In this document: positions 12,419 to 23,842 of the stretch, one piece after another
How positions within the stretch are numbered: position 1 is the stretch's first letter
Layout: each line of letters begins with the position of its first letter
NCBI GenBank assembly: GCA_963920575.1
Contig: OY986974.1
Span: 7,626,610 to 7,690,609, forward strand
Direction of reading: 5' to 3'
Length of the DNA: 64,000 nt
Source: Narthecium ossifragum
Lineage: Eukaryota > Streptophyta > Magnoliopsida > Dioscoreales > Nartheciaceae
Translations under genes and position numbers: made by a program
Notes under the pieces: model-generated
Databases searched by the model: none
What the model saw: only the letters and a program-made list of their open reading frames with translations
What the model was told of the DNA's origin: nothing

Positions 12419-12834
12419 GGGGCCTGAGAGCTTTCTGGTCGGCTTTGTATCCGGTCACCACCCGTGGACCAATGGGCCATCCTCCTTGTTAATGGATCCG
12501 GATCGAATCCAATTCACACCCGATAAGGTTTCCCTTCATCCGATCTGCATTGAAGACATCTATCAATGGAACCGTGATATTCACATCGGGCTAATCAGCG
12601 GGTGTTTTACACCGATCCCATGTGGGCTTAATTTTTTATTGTATGAATGCCACATAAGACTTTTATTTAAGCTTGGATGCATTCAAATACCGAAGCCGCA
12701 CGATTTCATCCATTTCCCCATTCTGCGCTCGGTCTTCTCCTGAGCCAGAGAAGAAGCGCAGCTCCTCTCCTCCCCGGCACACATCGACGAGAACGGCCCA
12801 ATCAGCCCCACCTCACCCCCCACCCCACCACACG
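12419..12834. promoter_or_regulatory. Presumed promoter and leader of the divergent + strand gene
   Basis: This interval separates LPAT2 (leftward) from the plus-strand start codon at 12,835. It contains TTTATTTAAG at about 12,663 and then a C-rich leader. The phrase GTGTTTTACACCGATC at about 12,602 recurs near 22,911. The promoter role is inferred only from position. Confidence 0.3.
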
Positions 12835-12867
12835 GATGGCGCCTCTCCCATCGAATTTGTCGGCGAC

Positions 12868-15469
12868 TGTCACGCCCCGACCCAGAAAACCCATCTGAGC
12901 CGAGGCGTGAGGGGAAACCTACACTATTCATCTCCAAATGACGCGATACAAAGTGGAAAAGACGGATAAACTTAAACAATTTATATTTCAGAGGTGAAAT
13001 AGTAATTCAATTTATATAACATCAGTTGTACTATTCAACATTAGATACAAAATTCTCCAATGAAAGATATTATACAAAATAATCCCAAAAGTCCTCAAAT
13101 ATGTACATGATTTACAAAATCTATCAAAAGTACAACAGTCGTCCTCCAGCAACCTCAAGCACCTCTGGATGTAATCGCGACTCCAAAAGCTGATCTCGCC
13201 GGCTCTACTGAAGAAGAACTGGCGCCTGCACCTGCAAACGCAGCCCGGGTAGGAGTGAGCGAAAAGCTCAGTAGGGTTCTACTCTACGGCACACTGAAAG
13301 GAGGAAAACAATAACAGTGTTGTCTCCTCGCTCAAGCCTAAGGAATGCCACGGGGTCCCACAACCCATGTCGACTCCCCAAGGGATCCTACTCTTCTCAA
13401 TCGACCACGCTGGGAACATCAACCAACACGCTGGGAGGAAAAGGACCAGAACCAGTAGGATCACCATTACCCAGCAGGAAACCACTGCATGGGGACCATG
13501 TCAGGGACGTCGACACCCATCCTTAAGACTTAGCCTTGGAAGACAACACGACCTCTAAACCTCAAACACTGATCAGAGTCAACTATCGCAAATCCTCAAC
13601 ACATGAGATTCAGATTAATACAATCACCCTAATCCTGACTATCCAGCCACGACCCTAAGGCTAGATCCGAGCTACCCGAGAGCCTCGGATCGGCGACCCA
13701 AACTATCGCCCGTCTAACCTCAAATGCCTCTAATGCAATCAAGATGCATGTAATGCTCAGGCACAGATAACAAGATATAAACATGCAACAAGATGTCATT
13801 AATCATACAGGGCTAGGCATAGCTTACAGCTATCCAAAGGGTAAGCATAGCAAAGGCCTCAAATAAAGATAATCTAGACTAACCAAGCAATAATTAGCAC
13901 AATAGATAGACACAGATATACAATAGTCTTCAGTGCTCTCTTGCACCTGACATACTAAGGTTCCATAGTTACCCGCAAGTAACTTGCCACAGTTATACAA
14001 TAGCCCTCGGTACAATAGCCCTCGCTAAGGTTCCACAATTCCTCATTAGCTAGCACTCATGGCTAGCTAATGGTTAGGCAATCAAAGAAGCATTTAAATA
14101 CAACCCAACACGTATTAATTGCAATCAAAACCATAGATTTGCCCAAAAAGGGAATTACTCGAATCGATCCCCAAACTCGATAGAAATCCTCTGAAAACTC
14201 TACAAAATCTACTTGTAAACTTCCCAACATGTTTAAATATTAATCACAAATCAAAACCATCCAAGAAAGGCCAGAAAATCATGTTCAAGGGCCCACGGTC
14301 GATGTGACGATCGATCCGACGGTCGACCGTGAGGCCACGGTCGATGTCACGGTCGATGCCACGGTCGACCGTGAGGCCAAAACGAGGAAAACCTCATGGG
14401 CGACGGTCGATTCGCCCATCGACCCTGGGAAGCCCAAAGCCACACAGAGCCTGACGGTCGACCGTGGGGCAAATCGGAAAAAAAAGGGAGAATCCCGCGG
14501 TCGATCCATGCATCGACCGTGGGAGGTCAAAAACCCGACAGAGCCTGACGGACGATGCGACGGTCGATCCGGCGGTCGACCGTCAGGCCCAGAAAGAGCG
14601 TATCAACGCTGGACGGTCGATGCACCGATCGACCGTCGAGCCTCAGGCACAATTCCTCAGAACAGTGCCAGAAATCCAATTTCTTGGATTTCAAGGATCA
14701 AATCTAGTTGGAAAACGATGAGATTTTGCAAACAAGTGTAATTCTCGATGGGGAAACCGATGGTGCGAAGAAATCACATTTTTTTTACGGTTAAATCTCC
14801 AATTTAGGTCAAAACGGCCGAAAACCGATAAACGGTGACAATACAAGATTCAGCCGGTAAAATACGGAAATCGCGAGATAGGAATACTTGAAATCATCCA
14901 CAACACATATGCAACAAGTTACACAACATTCTAATAAGTACTCCTACAGCGAAAATACAATAAACCTATCCTAGGAGAACCCGATCCTAAGATCGAGGTA
15001 GAAACACCCACTTGAACAAGTAGGGCAGCTCCTCCACGCATCCCCCAACTCCGATCGCCGGAATCTGCTCCTCGAAAGCCGCGCCTCCGAGCCCTAGCTC
15101 AGCCGCATGAGAGAGAGAAGAGAGAAGAGAACGACAGGGGAAGAAAGAAGGAAAGAAAGAGAAAGAAGGAGCTTAAATAGAAAGCTGGAATCGATCACAG
15201 CCGTCCGATTCGATCTCTCCTGATCGAGCTCCGATCTTCCGATCGGAAGCGCCCTAAAGGTTCTAATCAAACACAGACATCAATCAAAGGCCATGTGTGC
15301 AACGCGGGTGTGAAACTGACCACCAGGAAACATATTTACCAAAATGCCAGTGGGGTCAAAAACAGCGATGCGATCAACCGATCGCATCCCAAGGCCAACC
15401 GAGCCAAACTACAAACCCAGACCCTCGACCTAACGCGGTCGGACCAGGTTGGAGGTACAGGTCCTCACA
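12868..15469 (-). mobile_element. Solo LTR of the TGTGAGGACC family (copy C1)
   Basis: A perfect 5-bp duplication GCGAC lies at 12863-12867 and 15470-15474. The element starts TGTCACGCCCCGACC and ends GTCCTCACA, so it has TG...CA ends and reads 5' to 3' on the minus strand. It shares with copies A, E and D the reverse-oriented block CTCAGTAGGG near 13,270, the AACGCAGCCCGGGTAGGAG block near 13,235, and the TGTGAGGACC end. It encodes no polymerase proteins. At 2602 bp with LTR-type ends, a solo LTR is the simplest reading; a non-autonomous element is the alternative. Confidence 0.85.
14288..14642. repeat. Array of GGTCGACCGT-type palindromes inside LTR C1
   Basis: Roughly a dozen variants of CGGTCGATN..ATCGACCG or GGTCGACCGT follow one another, separated by 10-25 bp of unrelated words such as AGGCCAAAACGAGG. 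Each unit is a near-perfect short inverted repeat with a TCGA core. The frames reading TVDRE..TVDR here are translations of this array, not a protein. Confidence 0.85.
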
Positions 15470-15655
15470 GCGACTCTCCCTCCTCATGTTCTCATCGTAG
15501 ACTCTATCTCCATGCACTCAGTCTTTTTCGACATCGGCGACCCCGTGCCTCTCTCACGTTGTCGGGTCCTCCATCGACCTCGCAAGCAACCCCTATTCAC
15601 CAATAGCTGATGCCCTGACCAGCGTTTCTAGAGTTACGGGCGCAGAACATTAGGG

Positions 15656-16255
15656 CATTGTCACATTATCGGACGAGCATGAGCATGGAAGGTCAGTAGC
15701 ATTTCATCTCTTTAGTTTTGAGGCAAATCCTTAACGACATTCATGCCGCCCTTCTCTCTCTGTCTCTAACAACGGACTCTTATATGATCTTTCAAGAAAT
15801 TTCTCATCACAAGCGCGTTTCCTGAACCATAGCAAATGGATTCTCTTCATGTATCTCTTTTCCCCTAAAACTTCGTAAGAATCGTTTTCTAATTTCATTT
15901 ACTTTAGAGTTTTAGCGATTTAATGGTATTCTTTATCTCATAACAAATTTTGTTGAACTGTAGGTGATGTTCAATTGGTTTCGGATTTCAAAATTTGCAT
16001 CAGTTTTGAATGGCTTACGGATTGCGATATTGAATTTACAAGAGAAGATATTATTCTTCAAAATCCGGGAATGCTCGTTATGTAAGCATTCTTCTTGCCT
16101 TTAGTTTCTTTACTCCCATCTAAACACGGCATGTGCCAAGTGTAAGCACGACATGTGCCACTAGCATAGCAATCTTTGTACATCTCTATTTTCTCTGTTG
16201 TTAATCTTTGATTGCTATATAATACTAGTTTGATTGTTGAATCTTTATTACACAG
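15656..16255. other. Possible exon of unrecognised gene and introns
   Basis: At 15,963-16,081 a segment bounded by TGTAG on the left and GTAAGC on the right reads DVQLVSDFKICISFEWL in one frame. It may be an exon of the disrupted gene to the left, or a relic. I do not recognise the sequence, and the rest of the interval is AT-rich without coding signal. Confidence 0.3.
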
Positions 16256-16851
16256 CCAGAAACACTAAATACCATAAAGGGGGAATACTATGGAACTGTA
16301 GCATATCTTAATTTATACGCACTTCTAGATATTTCTCCCGGGCAATCGAGGTCATCACAAGTTTTTGTGAGAAGTGGGTTTTCTAGTTTGAATAAATCAT
16401 TAATGAACGCAATCGGAGCCGGATGGAGAGTGAGTGATTTTTATTCATGTTCTTTGTGCTTATTTGTGTTCATGATATCATAAGTACATCAATTCCTAAT
16501 GCTAGAAAGAATACATCTTTTGGCTAATTGTCAAATTATATTTTTCTGGTAAGACCAAATCTATTCGGGGACAGTAAAACATGCTTCTACATATACTGGA
16601 CAGTAAGCACTTAAAATGTTTTTTGTTTAATTATTTTAAGGAGAAATCGAGACTCACTAACCCTTTTCTGTTTGTTTTTTGTTTTCTTTTTCAATTTATG
16701 TCAGGGTGATGGTTATACAAAAATAGGTTGTCACAATCATCTTTGTCCTGGATTTGTCCATACTGAAAACATTGTAGGTCTTGGTGCTACAATAAGCCAT
16801 CTTTCAACTTATGGAGGAGACCAATATGAAATGAGACAAACAATATAGAAG
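16256..16851 (+). pseudogene. Neprosin-domain (DUF239) pseudogene fragment
   Basis: Two exon-like pieces encode the C-terminal half of a neprosin peptidase domain. The first, 16256-16429 (58 codons, AG before, GTGAGT after), reads YYGTVAYLNLYAL ... SSQVFV ... IGAGWR. The second, 16705-16851, reads GDGYTKIGCHNHLCPGFV ... STYGGDQYEM. The order and the CxNxxCPGFV and SxYGGxQY motifs match plant neprosin proteins. The family's conserved Trp after the last strand is a TAG stop at 16846-16848, and the N-terminal activation-peptide domain is absent. A donor GTAAGC follows and leads into a tandem array. It is a decayed fragment. Confidence 0.8.
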
Positions 16852-17490
16852 GTAAGCATGATCACAAGATGAATTCTCCAATTTTTGTTCTTTAATTCGA
16901 TGTTTTTATCATGTAAATGGATGACATCTTAATTGAGAAACTTATGTTATTCCTTCAGATAAGCTCACTAAAAGGATGAGTATATATACAAGGTAAGCAT
17001 GATCACTTGTTCAATACTTTAAATTTTCTTCTTTAAATCCAAATTCTTCACAGTACAAATGGTCAACACCTTTACCTGACAAATTATGTTATTCATTCAC
17101 ATAAGCTCACTAAAAAGGATTAAAAATTACAATCAAAGCAGGTTCACCTGCTGATTCTTCAAACTTTCTTCTTTATATCCAAAGTTTTCACAGTATAAAT
17201 GAACAAAATCTTTACTTGAAAGTTAGTTTATTCATTGGCATAAGCTCAGAAAAGCCTATGAACAATGTAAGCATGATCACTAGCTGAATTAGTCGGTACT
17301 TATTATTTAATCAAATAAATTTATGGCATATTACTCATTAACATAAGCTTACAAAAAAGTGAATATGCAAGTTAAGCATGATCATCTGCTGAATTCTTCA
17401 ATTTTTTTCTATAATCCAATTTCTTCATGGTATAAATGGTTGACATCTTTACTTTCAAAAATCATGTTATTCATTCACATAAGCTTACAA
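16849..17490. repeat. About five tandem copies of a 105-140-bp unit
   Basis: The phrase GTAAGCATGATCA recurs at about 16,852, 16,992 and 17,269, with variants near 17,140 and 17,372. Each is followed by a TTCTTTAAATCCAAATTCTTCA-like region and by TTCATTCACATAAGCTCACTAAAA. The repeat begins at the splice donor of the neprosin fragment, so an exon-intron boundary was multiplied. Confidence 0.75.
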
Positions 17491-17710
17491 ATTCTTCACC
17501 TTTTGACATTCATCGAAAAGAAAGTTTACGGCATCTGACAAATTCAGGTTAGTGGCAACTTAGAGCTTATTCTCGTCATAATAGTTTTCTTCGAGAAAGA
17601 TGCAGCCACTAGGTTGGTTGTACATGCCTATTTCCATTTCGGTCTTAATAAGATAGCAAGTGTAGCTATTAATATTATTTTCGTGCATGAACGTTGTTAT
17701 TTCTTTTCAG

Positions 17711-17860
17711 ATCATGTGTGTATCGAATGGAAATGGGAAGAATCTTGAGGATCTAGTGCTGGCTGTTGAACAAGGCGTCTTTGAAAATTCCATTGATGGG
17801 TTCTTCATGGCGAATGCTTTCTTTGAAGTTTTTATTTGTCATCAGCACGTATTGGGTTGA
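17711..17860 (+). other. Unrecognised 50-codon exon-like frame
   Basis: It is preceded by CTTTTCAG and ends in a TGA. The frame reads CVSNGNGKNLEDLVLAVEQG and ends CHQHVLG. The amino-acid composition looks protein-like, but I do not recognise it. It may be a terminal exon of a lost gene. Confidence 0.3.
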
Positions 17861-18174
17861 CAATGGAACTCATACTTTGTAAAACCAACAAGTTCGAAAT
17901 GAATTTGACAAAACATGCAGAGGAATTTAGAGTTTTCCTGTGTTGTGCTATTGTGTATGTAAGGCTATGTTGTGCTATTCTGTACATGCTATCCGTGAGA
18001 GAATTTGTGCCTTGTGTTGCTATTAGGATTGCATAACAATCCATAAACAGTTGTTTTTGTCGTTGTTACTAAAACATCAGTTGAATGCCCTCCGTAGGCT
18101 TATTGAAGATGTATCGTATTTATATGAATTATACATGCGCAATTTCTTAATTGCTATAATATACCCGTGTTTTT

Positions 18175-18372
18175 GTGCAATTCTGGTATGTACGTGGAAA
18201 TATGTCATTGAAGTATAACTTAGCATTAGCCACGTATTGGTTGATTATATCGTGCGAATATGCCTATACGTTTGTGCGATATAGGCGTGTACATGGAAAT
18301 ATTTTATATATATGTAACTTAGCATTAGCTACGTATTTTTTTATTATATTGTGCGAACATGCCTATGTTTTG
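18175..18372. repeat. Two diverged copies of a roughly 110-bp unit
   Basis: Both copies run from GTGGAAATAT or ATGGAAATAT through TAACTTAGCATTAGC.ACGTATT to ATTGTGCGAACATGCCTAT or its variant. The last words resemble the unit of the minisatellite downstream, so this may be its ancestral context. Confidence 0.6.
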
Positions 18373-18649
18373 GTTTGAGGAGGTACAGTCCAAGATGGTT
18401 GCAAAACTGTCATATTATTTTGTGCGTTTTCAGCGTGGAGATGAAAACATCAATGGCAATATACACAATTGAGCGCGTATTCGTTGCCTATATTGTACGA
18501 TTGTGCCTATATTTTTGCGCGAATGAGTTATACGGGGATACATGCTGATGCATGGCATCCACCTTGAGTGCAAAATGAAATTAATAAGATTAGACGAAGA
18601 CGTAGCACTCCTTCAGCTAATCTAAAAGTTAAAATATGTTGGTTGCTTA

Positions 18650-19822
18650 CATTGTGCGATTGTATGATTGTGTCTATGCGACTATGGTATTGTATGATTG
18701 TGCCTATGTTATTGTCTAAAGATATTTGTATGGTACTGTGCGATTGTATGAATGATATTGTGTGATTGTACCTATGGTATTATGCGATTGTACGTATGGT
18801 ATTGTCCGATTATACCGTTGATTGGTATTGTGTGATTGTGCATGTGACTATGTTATTGTGTGATTGTGCCTCTGGTATTGTGCGATTGTACCTATGGTAT
18901 TGTGTGATTGTGCCTGTGACTGTTATTGTGCGATTGTGCTTATGGTATTGTGCGATTGTACCTATGGTATCGTGCGATTGTGCATGTGACTATGTTATTG
19001 TGTGATTGTGCCTATGGTATTGTGTGATTGTACCTATGGTATTGTTCGATTGTATCTATGGTATTGTGCGATTGTGCTATAGTATTTTACGATTGTGTTT
19101 ATGGTATTGTGCGATTGTACCTATGGTATTATACGATTGTGCATGTGATTATGTTATTGTGTGATTGTGCCTCTGGTATTATGCGATTGTACATATGGTA
19201 TTGTGCGATTGTACCTATGGTATTGTGCGATTGTGCCTGTGACTATTATTGTGCGATTGTGCTTATGGTATTGTGCGATTGTATCTATGGTATTGTGCGA
19301 TTGTGCCTGTAACTATGTTATTGTGCGATTGTGCCTCTGGTATGGCGCGATTGTACCTTTGGTATTGTGCGATTGTGCCTATGATATTGTGCGATTGTGC
19401 CTCTGACTGTTATTGTGCGATTGTGCCTATGGTATTGTGCGATTATACCTATGACTGTTATTGTGCGATTGTGCCTGTGACTGGTAATTGTGCGATTGTG
19501 CTTATGTTATTGTGCGATTGTGTCTATGGTATTGTGTGATTGTACCTATTGTATTGTGTGATTGTGCCCATGTGTATGGTATTGTGTGATTATGCCTATG
19601 TAACTATGGTATTGTGCGATTGTGCCTATGTAACTATGATATTGTGTGATTATACCTATGGTATTGTGCGATTGTAATTATGAGATTTTGTGATTATACG
19701 TATGGTATTGTGTGATTGTGCCTATGATTGGTATTGTGTGATTGTGCATGTAACTATGTTATTGTGCGATTGTGCTTACGGTATTGTGCGATTGTACCTA
19801 TGGTATTGTGCGATTGTTATTT
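18650..19822. repeat. Minisatellite, 22-bp unit, about 50 copies
   Basis: The unit GGTATTGTGCGATTGTACC plus TAT repeats for nearly 1.2 kb, with shorter variants (for example GTGACTATGTTATTG). Because 22 is not a multiple of three, every frame stays open for long stretches and repeats YGIVRLYLWYCAIVPMVLCD every 22 residues. The long frames here are products of the array, not genes. Confidence 0.92.
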
Positions 19823-20944
19823 GGATAGAGTTGCAGAAATTTTTATTTAGCTTGTTATTTGGATGTCATTATCGACAACAGCTAAGAATAGAAAATTTAG
19901 AAAGAAGAGCCAACCTTAGTTGTGCTCATATTAAGCAAATGGATCTTGTGGAACATCAAAAGTGCTTTCCATTTAAATATGAGCAACCACTCTTACAGAA
20001 ACTAAATATTATTTAAAATGTGCATGACAATCAGGATAATTTGTATGATACCCATAGTGCCTATAAACAATATATTTTCAGTTTATCATCCACTCGGTTT
20101 ATACCCTTGCCAGTAAAATTTCCATCCAAAGACTGCATGCTCAGAATGGTCAAATGACCTGTAAGGCGCATTTATCAAGCCTTCTCAGGAGGACTAGAAT
20201 CGTCACTGAGAATTAGCTTCTGGTTTTGAAATTTCTTAGAAGTCATACTTTACATGCCCTAGGTAGAGACCACAAGCATGTGCCATAGGACTTGTAGCAA
20301 TAACTGTTTTTGCATCCAAAATCCTTGCAACTGCAAAGAAGGCGATGAACATGTTAACATTTGAGGATATGAGATCATTTTTTGCAAGTAATAAGTACCA
20401 CACTACAGCAGCAGGAAAATACCATCAGTAGGAGACAAGTCCCCAGTTCCAACGCATTTCATGACACCAACAAGCAGTCTTACAAGCAAAAGTGTGCCAT
20501 TCAAATCACAACCCATAGAGCTTTATTATGAAATGCGAAGATTTCATCCTCAACCAGCAGATTTTTAGGTCAAACAAACCTAGAACTAGAAGAATAAATA
20601 AATTATCTGGTGGTATAAAAAGGAGTGCGCTCTTGCCATTATGACAAAACAACGATGCCCAATCCTTTGTCCAAATACTCTAGAACTAGAGTTCCGAGCA
20701 TCATCATCACAGATTTTTGAACATTGTGTTGATGACTTGAGCTCTGATGTATTAGAGTCTACAAGAGTTCCATCGCAAGGTTTCATGTTTCAGTCCACTG
20801 GATGGGAAGTATAGAGGTGGAAGAACTTCAGAAATGCTAAGTTCATCCAAGTTTCTAATATGAGAGTTTGCCTGTGCTTTACCAAATTAGCATTAAGGGC
20901 TAAATTATTCGATATGCTGGAGAAGTTAAAGAAGAAAGACTTTA
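19823..20944. other. No gene recognised
   Basis: AT-rich sequence between the minisatellite and the RPN1 pseudogene. The minus-strand frame at 20586-20786 has no known domain and does not continue RPN1. It may include the diverged 3' part of the pseudogene. Confidence 0.4.
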
Positions 20945-22523
20945 TACCAATTAGTTACTTCTAGCTTGTCCCACTGCATCAACAGCTTGACCAACCAACC
21001 CTTACAGGAACAGAGAGAGGCTTCAGGTTCTCATCAACAGTCATCAGCCTCCTTGGCTGCAATGATCAAGAAATTGGACATGATTTCATTTAAACTATGA
21101 AAACTCATTAATGGACAAATTATGACCACAAGACAATTGTAGGTAGATCTGTAAGTTTGAATGGGGACCTGCATAGCCAAGACAAGGATGTAAAGCAAGT
21201 AATGATATTTCCTCAGGATGATGGATTTCATGTCCAAACTTCGTTGAGCACGGTGACTAATCCAACAAGTGCAGTTCTGTCAATGGCAGGCAGAAAATAG
21301 TGAGAACAATGCTCTATACAAAAACAGGATCAAACTCTAAACATCCAAAAGAAAATGCTCACGGTGAAATCTTCAGAGACTGCCTGGGACTGGCTTTCAT
21401 ATAAAATTGGAACATGCTACAATGAAGGCAGTGAGTAAAAGATGAAACTAAATAAGCTTCATCACACATTCAAATATCATGGATAAGCATATAATCAGAA
21501 ATAAAAAAAACAGCTTTTACTCAAACGAAGACCCAAGAGAACATAATGCGATAAACCGAATTACAATACATATTTCTTGCAAAATACATAATAAGCATGT
21601 ACCAAATCATTCGAGAGGAAAGACATTACTGGCAAGTCAATACTAGTGACAACACACACACGCACACACAAAAAAAAAGGAAAAAAAAAATTCAAAGTAT
21701 AAGTTTGTTTTGTTACTTGTTTTCCCATGTATAGAATGCCAAGTGCTACAGGGAGCAAACAAGTAAGGGGCTCACTCAGCTCAGTTTCACTACGGTCCAT
21801 TAAGGCAAAAATGATAGACTGAGGAATGTCTTCATTACATGAGCCAATGTACACTAGCCCCAAGGTTATGGCAGTACATACGAGAACCTCAAGAAAAATG
21901 TCTTTGGGCCTCCCAATATCAGGGATAGACGAATTCTAAGCTGGTGGTGTGGAGGAGAAGTCAGTATCAGTAAAGTTCATATCCTCAAGAGCTGAATATG
22001 AAATTTGATAGTATCACCTCATAGGTAAATGAACCAGCATATGCAATGCCAAGGCCCAAAATGGCTCCTATTCCGAGTATCATATCATCTTTGCTGATGA
22101 AGTCTATTAGAAGTGCCATTGCCTACTATAGCAATTAGATAAGGAAAGTAAATACATACAGGTTACAATCGTTTTTTATGCCACTATTAACAATTCCGAC
22201 ACCTAACAAAGCACCAGCAACAACATGGTTGTCATTGCTGTGCAGATACTTGTCAATTTACGCCAGCCTAGAGTCCACATCCCACAAGGGAATCATCCCC
22301 TGATATCAGAAATCAAGGTATGAATGTATGTTGGAAGAAATTCATGATCCAACACCGCAATGCAAATAAAGATACTGTAGAAAGCACAACAGATACGAAT
22401 GTTAGCATACCATACTTGCAGCCGCTCACTGGCCTTTCCATGTTCTTTAATTTTAAATAGCCAGCTACCTGACGATCCACCACTTGAAGATTCCGATGGA
22501 ATGGTCATTAACTTATCCTGCAT
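20945..22523 (-). pseudogene. RPN1: RPN1 (26S proteasome non-ATPase subunit 2) unprocessed pseudogene
   Basis: RPN1 is the large scaffold subunit of the 26S proteasome base that binds ubiquitin-like shuttle factors. Minus-strand pieces appear in the parental order: DKLMTIPSESSSGGSSGSW (22.5 kb), LWDVDSRLA-stop-IDKYLHSND (22.3 kb), MALLIDFISKDD ... GLGIAYAGS (22.1 kb), GSCNEDIPQSIIFALMDRSE (21.8 kb), DMKSIILRKYHYLLYILVLA (21.2 kb) and MTVDENLKPLSVPVRVG (21.05 kb). Introns lie between them, so this is a duplicated gene segment, not a retrocopy. Disablements include a stop at the conserved Gln of the second piece, frame changes at about 21.24 and 21.0 kb, and loss of the region between GKQ and the LVGLVTVL segment. 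The N-terminal half is absent. Confidence 0.9.
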
Positions 22524-22555
22524 ATATTTCAGGGAATGTTACCAAAAGTTGAGGA

Positions 22556-22800
22556 CGGCCACCGGCCGCGAGATCGATGAGGAGGACGCCTACCACGAGA
22601 TCGATGAGGAGGAGGCCGGCCGCAAGATCGATGAGGAGGACCACCGGACGCGAGATCGATGAGGAGGACGCCGGCTGCGAGATCGATGAGGAGGAGGATC
22701 ACTGCCAGCGAGATCGGAAGAGAGAGAACGAGATCGGAAGAGAGAAAGCGAGATCGATGAGGAGGAGGATGCCTACCAGCGAGATCAGGAGTGATCTCTC
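22556..22800. repeat. Short tandem array with AGATCGATGAGGAGGA core
   Basis: Seven to eight units of about 27-33 bp share GAGATCGATGAGGAGGA, joined by GCCGGCCGC, CACCGGACGC or ACTGCCAGC words. It sits immediately upstream (minus sense) of the RPN1 fragment. The GATCGATG core resembles the palindrome arrays elsewhere, but here the unit is a direct repeat. Confidence 0.75.
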
Positions 22801-22954
22801 TCTCGGGAGTCGAGAGTGAAGGAAGAGCCGAGAGAGTTCTCCGTAGGATATTTAAACCCACATACCACCTAGGATGTGGATTTTACGATTCTACCTTGCC
22901 ACATCAGATCGGTGTTTTACACCGATCCGGTCAGCCGGTGCGAGAAACATTTTC

Positions 22955-23516
22955 CCTATCAATGTGGCAAAATTGACCACCCCGCTGGATAACCGACCCG
23001 ATCCGCACCGATGGGGACGGGTATGGTATAGATTTTTTACCCGTGGATACGGGTATGGTTTACAAATTTAAAATCCATGCGGGTACGGGGCGGATTATGG
23101 TATTGGGTAATATCCGCCCCGCTACCCGCCCCGCTACCCGCCCCGCCTCGCATATCCGCCCCCCGTCACTAAATGTTGGTTTGGTGGATTTTAGAGAGTT
23201 TATTTTTATAATAATACTCTAATAAAGACTAATTGTTGATGACTGTTTGGTGGATCTAGATTTTAGAGACCGAATGTTGATGATAGTTTGGTGGATTTAG
23301 ATTTAGATTTTAGAGACTTAATGCTAATTGAATGATTTTTTTAGGTTTTGCGGATAACCGCGGGTTGCGGGTAATATCCGCATACCCGCGGGGATGGTTA
23401 TGGTCCGCGATCCCCATTATTCGCGCGGGGACGGGGCGGTGCGGATATGGACAGAGGAGTGCGGGGACGGGGACGGATATTCCAATATCCGCCCCGTTGC
23501 CATCACTATGGTTAAG
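22955..23516. mobile_element. GC-rich non-autonomous element with GCGGGTA / GGCGGATAT words
   Basis: Two GC-rich flanks, rich in ACGGGTATGG, CCCGCCCCGC and GCGGGGACGG words in both orientations, enclose an AT-rich core (23,180-23,340). The right end reads GGATATTCCAATATCCGCCCC then GTTGCCATCACTATGG. This architecture is common in hAT-type MITEs of plants. Exact ends were not fixed. Confidence 0.5.
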
Positions 23517-23842
23517 GCTCCTAGAAAGGCTTTATTTACAAAAATGATTAGGAGGCAGCACCATAAAATGAACTTATCCCATTTTTTAAAAAAATTAATC
23601 ATAAGATTTGATGTCTTAACACCATTTTACCCTACAAAAGACACATATACCATCATCTTCACAACCTACATCTAAAGAACGCACGATCGCGTCGCTATCG
23701 TTAGGGCCGGATCTCCACACCACTGTCGTCGCTGCCTGTCGCCGCTCCAGAACTACCACATCTTGCTCCAGCACGACCTCCGCATCGTCCAGGAGGTCAA
23801 CCTCTTCATCCACTACTGCCTCCTCTCCATGCCCGACGTCCC

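Larger units (their letters stand above)
12835..15655 (+). pseudogene. Unrecognised gene, first exon split by an LTR insertion
   Basis: A start codon at 12,835 opens MAPLPSNLSA and is cut after 32 bases by the LTR element at 12868-15469. With the insert and one copy of the GCGAC duplication ignored, the frame continues through VLIVDSISMHSVFFDIGDP at 15,480-15,550. It then meets a stop near 15,605, or, after a one-base shift, continues through DLASNPYSPIADALTSVSR to a stop near 15,653. I do not recognise the family. Possible later exons lie at 15,963-16,081. The continuity of the frame across the insertion shows that this was coding sequence before the element landed; the gene now looks dead. 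Confidence 0.55.

Noticed and set aside
12298..12743. 114-codon plus-strand frame upstream of the divergent gene
   Set aside because: It starts within the MITE and crosses likely promoter sequence; no domain.
14285..14741. 145-codon frame with repeated TVDRE and RSMHR words
   Set aside because: It is a translation of the GGTCGACCGT palindrome array in LTR C1.
18568..20016. Several overlapping 80-108-codon frames rich in Tyr, Cys, Val and Ile on the plus strand
   Set aside because: They are translations of the 22-bp minisatellite in all frames and repeat every 22 residues; no gene structure.
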